NCBI GenBank assembly: GCA_943735955.1
Contig: OX030966.1
Span: 6,948,306-7,012,305, forward strand
Direction of reading: 5' to 3'
Source of the DNA: Piscicola geometra
Taxonomy: Eukaryota; Annelida; Clitellata; Hirudinida; Piscicolidae
DNA length: 64,000 nucleotides
This document shows, one piece after another, positions 57,364 to 64,000 of the stretch; the first letter of the stretch is position 1; each line of letters starts with the position of its first letter. Made by a program: the position numbers and the translations under genes. The notes under the pieces are model-generated. The model saw only the letters and a program-made list of their open reading frames with translations. It had not been told where the DNA came from and searched no databases.

Positions 57364-57851
57364 TCAGTTGTCGTCGTAGAAGTAAGCATAATGGCCGTCT
57401 GAAGAACGCTTTCCCAGGTCCCATCTGTAGCGGGTGCTCACTCTCTTCGCCCTCCTCTCTGCCTTCACCCTGCCACTGTTGCTCCTGGGTGGAGGGGTGG
57501 GTTGGGAAGGGTTTGGCGCTTTGTGGTGCTCAAGTGAGTTTTATACTACATTTTGAGTTTCCAAAACATTAAATCAATTAGTTATAGCACCCTTACTCAA
57601 TTAAGACGTTTTCCTTCAATTAAAAAAATCAACGTTCTTTAAAAAGATGATTCAAAGAGTGCGGACACTGACGGAGGCTCAGGCAGGAATGTTTGTCCGT
57701 CGTTGATGCGTCTCAAGAGGGCTGGAAGGATTCGTTGAACCTCGATGTCGTTATCACCGTTGCCAGGGAAGCAGTGGATGGTGGTCATGGCGACGAGGAT
57801 GAGGAGGCAGATGCTGAGGACGCGAAAAGAGAGGTCCTTATTGCCAAACAT
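57364..57851 (-). CDS. Candidate neuropeptide/peptide-hormone precursor, 115 residues
   Basis: Two exons: 57669-57851 (ATG at 57851, donor gtgtcc, phase 0) and 57364-57528 (acceptor cttgag, phase 0, TGA). Seen: a signal peptide with hydrophobic core VLSICLLILVAMTTIHC, a spacer FPGNGDNDIEVQRILPALLR, then a basic AERRAKR site, the nonapeptide VSTRYRWDL followed by GKR, and a C-terminal acidic peptide SSDGHYAYFYDDN. KR...GKR is the standard signature for prohormone convertase cleavage and C-terminal amidation, predicting VSTRYRWDL-amide. I do not recognise this peptide family. AATAAA on the minus strand at 57172-57177 is about 190 nt past the stop. The exon 2 acceptor is the least certain point; a second acceptor nearer the peptide (ccacccag) is out of phase. 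Confidence 0.6.
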
Positions 57852-57864
57852 GGTGCCAACTGGT

Positions 57865-58035
57865 GGATGGATGGATGGGGGGAGAATGGGTGGGAGGATG
57901 GGGAGGATGGGTGGGAGGATGGGTGGGAAGATGGGTGAATGGATGGGGAGGAGGATGGGTGGGAGGATGGGTGGATGGATGGGGAGGAGGATGGGTGGGA
58001 GGATGGGTGGGAGGATGGGTGGGAAGATGGGTGAC
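57865..58035. repeat. GGATGGGTGGGAG minisatellite
   Basis: G-rich tandem units on the plus strand directly upstream of the precursor's ATG; C-rich on the gene's own strand. The in-frame extension of the peptide ORF through it (PPILPP repeats) is probably not translated. Confidence 0.8.
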
Positions 58036-58089
58036 CGAATCCTCATCACCACCATAACCACAAAAATCCAACTCTAACTACCACATTTG

Positions 58090-61000
58090 CAAGAAGCAAG
58101 CAACCAAAAAACGAACCTTAGAATGCCACAGCACCAGGAAGCAGGTAGGTTGTGCGCTTGTCAGGAAAGTGAAACCAACACACAAGAGAAGTCACCAAGC
58201 TTGCTTTTCTCACTACTTCTCCTTCTTCCAAACCTCCTTTTATACCAACCAACAAAGTCGTGGGTGTTCCTACACCATGCATACATGCATCTAATCATAC
58301 ATTATATATAATAAACGGAATGTGGTTGTATATACCTCTTTGTCCCCATAGACACACACACACATATTTGATCAAGCATTCACAAACTTATCTGCTTGCC
58401 TACTTCTCATTGCAGACTAATCGCTTGTATCTTCTTCTGTCTCACTAGAAGCATCTTGATGTCGTTTGGGTAGCGTGGAGAAGTTCACTGGTGCCGTGGT
58501 TTGGTGATTGATTCATTTTATGGGAAGGTTTTGATGATGATGATGGTGGTTATGATGATGATGGTGGCAGCACTGAATTTAGTAGTGATGATGGTAGTGA
58601 TCTTGGTATAATGATGGGCGCTGAAGGCGACAAGGGATCGTGTTAGAGGGGCTGATTTGCTTGCTTTTCAGATTTCTCGAGAGGTAATTGGCCATGAAGA
58701 AAATTTAATTGTAATAAGTTTTTTTATAAATACCGAATAATTAATTATTTGAAGAATCTGTTAAGCAACAATATAGCCATCACTGATGAATTGATAAGTA
58801 TTCACTCTGCAATTAAAAGGCATTCTTATGGAATGACTCAGGGGTCCGAGAGAGATCAAGAAAAGAAAAAACAAATAAATTAGCAAAAAGTATTTTAAAA
58901 CGCAAAATGGCAAAGACAACACTCTTCAGTGTTTGCGCATGTCACTCGACGTGTGCGCATGCGATATCCTCTATCTGTGCCTCCCATGCCTTCCTTCCAT
59001 CATTCATCACGCGTCATTCATTAGCCTCTGAAAATAACCTGCCGCTCTCTGCTAGATATTTCAGGCATTTCATGAACTAGACTCATTGCGAACTTAATTC
59101 GGCATTATGCCTTGTTTTGTATGGCAGTGCCGAACACTTTAATGTAGTCAAAATAGACTTTTGCATAATGTAAGAAGGATCAAAAGGATCAAACGTCTGC
59201 AACCTCATCCTCGGAGGAAGCAGGGATGTCTCAGCAGACGAAGTGCCTTGTCTCCGTGCAACTTCAATCAACCTTTTCTTTTTTTATTCCAAAAATTTTT
59301 TGCTTTTGGGACGTTTTAGAATTTTTTTTTGCGTGGATTGAGTGGAGATCTCAAATGCCATCTTCTTCTTCATCATCCTCCTCCTCTTCATCATCCTCTT
59401 CCTCCTTCTCCTCTTCCTCCACCTTCTCCTCTTCCTCCTCCTCCTCCTCCTCCTCCTTCTCCTTCTCCTCCTTCTCCTTCCTTATTGTGCAGAGGTTTCT
59501 TTAAAGCATCAACGCACCTCAACAATATCGTTGAATAATAAATAAAAATTATAAAATAAATAAAATATTCTTTTTTTAAGCGCGTTAATAGTTCAATGCA
59601 GAGCGACTAAGCCAGCTTATAAGGCTAGAATCACGTAAAACAAATAGTTTATAGAAGGCCTGGATCCTTCCCCAGTCTCACAGCAATGCACTTTTAATAA
59701 ATAATTTGATGATCACCATTTTATTTGGCCAAAATGAATCGATAAACTTTCCGCCCTTAGCGTTTTAGCCTATTTATGTTGAATTAATAAAAATGATTTT
59801 ATCTGCCCTGCTACTTTATGGCCCTCAAACCTCAAAATCGTCATGAGAGGCTTATAAATCTATTTAAAAAATATTTATTATTTTTTTAGATAAAGCTTAA
59901 CAAAATATGGATAAATCAATTTTTGGTTTGTTTTATTAAACTATTTAATTAAATTAAATTATTTAATTCTATTCAGTTATTTAATTTATATAAGTTATTT
60001 TACTTTTCCGATCCATCTTGGTCCCTGTCACGTCTACCCCATCGCTACTTCAAGTCTTCTTTCATCCGACAATTCAACTCTCTTCCACCATTACCCTTTC
60101 AAATGTGAAATTTCTTTTTTAAGCCAAATTTTAAAAATTATCAATTAAATTAAAAATTATATTTACAAAAAAATCTTATGTATATGTTATTATATTTTTA
60201 AATCATAATATATCTCATAAAAATATAATTTACAAAATCTTTTTATAGTTTTAAAAAAAACTCTTTAACAACGTCACCATCTATGCGGGAGCATGCCATC
60301 CCATTTAATCTTCTGACAATCTTCATCAAACTAATTGCTCTATTTTTTGTTTTTTCTCTCTTATTTTTCTACTTAGAATCTTTTCTATGCTATGAAATCG
60401 TAATTAAGTTTTTATGTAAAGTTTGAAATAAAAAACGAAAAACTTGATTTCTACTATTTTTTCTATATCTCCAACACAGACGAAAAATGCAGAGAAGCCC
60501 CTAAGGGATGTGACTGAAAGAGACTCATGGGGTTGACGCCACCTTAGTTTCGTTAAATATATCAGCTTCTTCTTCATTCGCAGTATTAAGGTTTTTTCTG
60601 TAGTTTTTGCCAAAAAGATTCGATGACTTTGTTGGCTTCTTTGTCCCTTTATTTTTAGTAAATCCTTAATTATTGCTTCCATTTTTAAAGCTTTTTGTGA
60701 ATAATTTACATATCAAAGTGAACACAAACTATTTCAAATTTTTAGTTTTGATTCACAAACCGCATCTTCCCACGCCATCTTTCACTCCAAGAAACTGTTT
60801 CCTGACATCGATTTGTGACACTCGCTAAGGACCACTTATTTTTGACGTTCGATTCCAAGCCACAAGACGCCCCCTTCCCCTCTAAAAGCTGCTCAATGAC
60901 TACTAAATACTTTCAAAGCTCCAGACTTCGCTCCTCCATAAAATAATTTTAAGTACTTGAAAGTAGAAGGTCGTAAAGAAAAAAGCAGTTTCGGAGGCCA

Positions 61001-61925
61001 TTGTTCGGTCTCTTATGGGATTATTAGAGGGAGGAGTTATGGCGGGCAGAGAGATTTGTGAGATTTAAATCTGTGTCTGCTCCTTAATGGCGAGGAAGTG
61101 AGTCTTTGTGGAGGTTTGAAGACCATTTGAAGAGAACAACAATGAAAGCATTTAAGCCATTTAAAGTCTAAATTAAATCATTAAAAAGTTTGACTTTGGA
61201 AACGCAAGACATGGGATTCATCAGAGTTTGAAGAAATTGAGTAATTAAGTTAATTAACATTAAAATTTAATTTAATTAATAAATTTAAATATAGACTTTT
61301 GAAGGCTCTATTCGTTGAAACTTTCGTGACAAAGTACTCAAGTTTCGAGGCTCTGGAAGCGAGATTAGAGCAATTTATGTGGCGGTAATCTGGCGCTTTT
61401 ATACTTTTATACCCGCCACTTTGCAGATGCTCCTGCGCAGTCTTAAGAGCGGAATTAAAAGACAATAAAAAAGAATTCTGCTAATTAATTCTTCAATTTA
61501 TATTCTAAACTGCTTTCAATAAAGCCCACTTCGCCGTGTTCTAGAGACTCATGTTTTGAATTAGTTGAAGATTATTTTACCAAACAATTTAAATTAGTTT
61601 AATCTCATTGAATTCCACGTCTTTGGGACATACAAAATAGATTCTCCTTCAAAAGTTACACGATGCAGTTTTCCACGTAACAGAGAAAAACTAGTGTCAG
61701 CATTATTTACTTATAACTTAGCTACATTTCCTAAAACTCTTCCGTGACGAAGATGAACAATTCAAAAACACTTTTAAAGCTAACTTACTTTTCAATTCCC
61801 AGTGGCTGTCATGCTTTCATGTGGACGCCTGCAAATCTCCAAAAGAACCTCTCAAGCTAATTAAATATTTTTGAAAAACATAATTTTTGATTTACTTTCA
61901 ATTTCGAACGACCAGACGACTTTAT
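58090..61925. other. Long gene-poor stretch
   Basis: AT-rich with a (TCC/TTC)n tract (59365-59485). A minus-strand frame at 60404-60682 begins MEAIIKDLLKIKGQRSQQSH and could be a small gene or exon, but has no recognised family. Otherwise nothing supportable. Confidence 0.4.
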
Positions 61926-63982
61926 TTAAACGCCTCGCATATCCCCTTCTTCAGCATTCGCCATCGTGACGTCATTGTTATTTTTGCTCTCTTTCGCCCG
62001 CTTTTCCTTCCCGCCTTGATCCTGATAAAAAAGTTTCAATTTAATTAAAGTTTTTAAAAAACATTTGAAAGGTTCAAAAGCAGAAGAGAGCAAACCTTGA
62101 AGGTGGTTCGACTCCTCTTGCGCTCGACATACTCTGTGATGTTGTCGATGTGCACCTTGTGGAGTTTGTGGTCGCCAGGTGGAGTGGCTGCGGTGGTTGG
62201 TGGCGTAGTCATTATAGCCAGCATTTAGCTTCTGCATGAAATTGGCATGTTAAATCTCTTGAAAGTTGAACTAGAACAACAACGGCACAACGACAGCACA
62301 ACAACAGCACAACAACACCACAACCACAACGACGAATGGCAAGGACTTCTCACTTCTGACGGAGGCCAACAAGAGGTTCACTGCTGCCACTGCTTCCTTG
62401 TGCTCCTCACTGACGCATGCCTTCCATTTAAACAATAATAATATTAAGGGCGTAATGACGACTATAAAGTGCTTAGGCGCACTTCACTCACACATGGCAT
62501 CTACCTTTCCATCTTCATCCACCTCGTAGACTCTCAGTCGCAAGGTCAAAGTATCATCATCACAACCACCATCATCATCATCAGCACCACCCCTATCATC
62601 ATCAGCACTAGTGTACATTAGGACGAATAGGAGGGCATCTTGTGACGAAAGTGAGGCGATCCTGGAGGGCAGAGAAGTGGTCGAGAGGTGCTGCAGTTCA
62701 AGTTTATTTTTATTATTATTATTGATGTTGTTGTTGTTGTTGTTGTTCTTGTTGTTGTTTTCGTCGGCCATTCGGCCACTCAACTTCAGGAACACGACTT
62801 CTTCGCGTCGATGAAACGCCACAGCAACGACGCCCTTCGAAGGAAAGTAGGTCAGTTTGCTGACGTCACAACTGCGACACGGATTCTCGTGCTCTGATTG
62901 GTTGGGCACGGTTTGGCTGCAGAGGGCAGTGGCTTTGACCTCGATGACGTCACAGGCGTCGAAGGAAGAGAGGAATTGACCTTGCTTGTAGTTCCACAAT
63001 ATCACCCTGCCGTCCTGGAAACGATGATGATGATGATGATGATGGTGGTGATGATGGTGATAACGACGATAACGGACAATTATGAAAAGTGAAAGAAAGT
63101 TTTTTATGTTGCCGAAAGAGACAGCTGCAAATGGGGAATGTGGGAGGCTAGATGGGATGACATTGGAAGGTGGTGCACCCCTGAAGCGGACAAGAGGAGG
63201 TCTGTGTCTGGCAGTGGCAGCAGCTGACTCACGTAACTGTGTGGTTTTAATGTTGTTGTTGAGTGTGGTGTTGTTGTTGTTTTGAGAGTGTTTGAGGTAA
63301 TAGTGTTCATTTAAAGTATGTTCGCACGTTTATTCGTCATCATTATTATCATCATCATCATCATCATCATTATTATTATCATCCTTCTCATCATCATCAT
63401 CACTCAGTGTGTGAGAGGAGGAATTGGTGGATGTGGTAGCAGTTGGGGTAGAAGCTTATTCGGATCTTCTCGTCTCTGTCACACGTTGCCAAGTAACCAT
63501 CACTCCCTAGCAACGCCTTCATGGACCGAATGATAACATTATGGTATATACAACATCGAAAAATTTGATTTATAAGGAAATTTAACCTAATCAGATAATT
63601 TAATTAGATTTTAAAATTATTAAATGAATTTTACTTGATTGGATAATTAAATTATAATATTCAATTGAATAGCACTGAATGCTAATTAATCGAAGAAAGA
63701 ACACAACGATGTACAATGTCAAGCAGCATGGAGAGGTGGCCTGCAACCATCTCCTCCACTTGCTCAACCTCTGCAACACTGAACCTTTGGGCGGGTAGAT
63801 GACATGTGTCATCATCATCATCATCATCATCACCAGAACATGTACCAATGGAAGGTACGTTCCATCAACATCATCATCAAGCACTCCCATCTCACCTTGT
63901 GACATCTCCAGATTTGTCAGCAACTAGAATGCACTTTTCGTCACTAGTGAAAGCAAGAGATGTGCTTCTCTTTGGAATTGTC
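61926..63982 (-). CDS. WDR4: WDR4, non-catalytic subunit of tRNA m7G46 methyltransferase (5' end beyond right edge)
   Basis: Eight exons with consistent phases: 63896-63982, 63715-63778, 63404-63516, 63179-63236, 62505-63014, 62354-62420, 62096-62187, 61926-62021 (361 codons here). Seen: TIPKRSTSLAF and ILVADKSGDV, VAGHLSMLLDI, LATCDRDEKIRISF, LSHTDYVSQLLPL, LLLSASGDGRVILWNY, and the C-terminal DNITEYVERKRSRTTFK. These match in order the WDR4/Trm82 beta-propeller, including the GHLSMLLD and DRDEKIR blocks. The partner METTL1 supplies catalysis; WDR4 scaffolds tRNA binding. Odd: exon 62505-63014 has a poly-Asn insertion (from a GTT tract) and an Asp-rich loop. The stop codon overlaps AATAAA (61921-61926). 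The start codon lies right of 64000. Confidence 0.9.
63335..63403. repeat. (CAT/TTA)n in WDR4 intron
   Basis: Trinucleotide tract directly next to the donor of exon 63404-63516. Confidence 0.85.
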
Positions 63983-64000
63983 CTGATTTGAATGTTGAGA

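Overview
The window is metazoan nuclear DNA. Its genes are split by short GT..AG introns, and the conserved products are animal ones: an NMDA-type glutamate receptor subunit, TDP-43, a MAST kinase, WDR4 and a class I myosin. Microsatellites and minisatellites are extremely abundant. A degenerate (CCCTAA)n tract at 34558-34682 suits an animal with TTAGGG telomeres. A lophotrochozoan such as an annelid is plausible, but no taxon is provable from the sequence alone.

Layout, left to right: (1) first recognisable exon of a myosin I heavy chain on the minus strand (261-386), leaving the window at the left edge. (2) An NMDA receptor subunit closest to GluN3 on the plus strand (about 4.6-22.1 kb). 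From 10602 to 22078 the exons join with consistent phases and give agonist-binding S1, M1, pore loop, M3, S2, M4 and a long cytoplasmic tail. The N-terminal domain is carried by two huge open exons swollen with low-complexity sequence. (3) A STELLO/DUF288-like Golgi glycosyltransferase candidate (22.8-25.3 kb, plus). (4) A transposon island (25.7-29.3 kb) with an intact 806-bp hAT-type element flanked by a perfect 8-bp target duplication, a longer truncated relative in inverted orientation, and a nested foldback. (5) An unrecognised two-exon gene (30.8-32.3 kb, minus). (6) TDP-43 in four exons (33.4-35.9 kb, minus), with an inverted-repeat element in its second intron. (7) A MAST-family kinase in at least 25 exons (37.4-52.9 kb, plus): DUF1908, kinase, AGC tail, PDZ and a long Ser/Thr-rich tail. 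An unrelated secreted-protein gene lies on the opposite strand inside its last intron (50.2-51.3 kb). (8) A candidate neuropeptide precursor (57.4-57.9 kb, minus) with a dibasic, amidation-competent peptide. (9) WDR4 (61.9-64.0 kb, minus), cut by the right edge.

The genes do not form a pathway; they are ordinary animal neighbours. Two things stand out. Simple repeats are woven into gene structure: introns often begin in GT/GGT-rich and end in CA-rich repeats, and exons of the receptor, MAST and WDR4 carry repeat-derived peptide insertions. The most novel candidates are the peptide precursor, the receptor with glutamine at the pore selectivity position, the nested intronic gene, and the hAT pair. 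All exon boundaries come from reading frame, splice-site and family-alignment reasoning, without transcripts.
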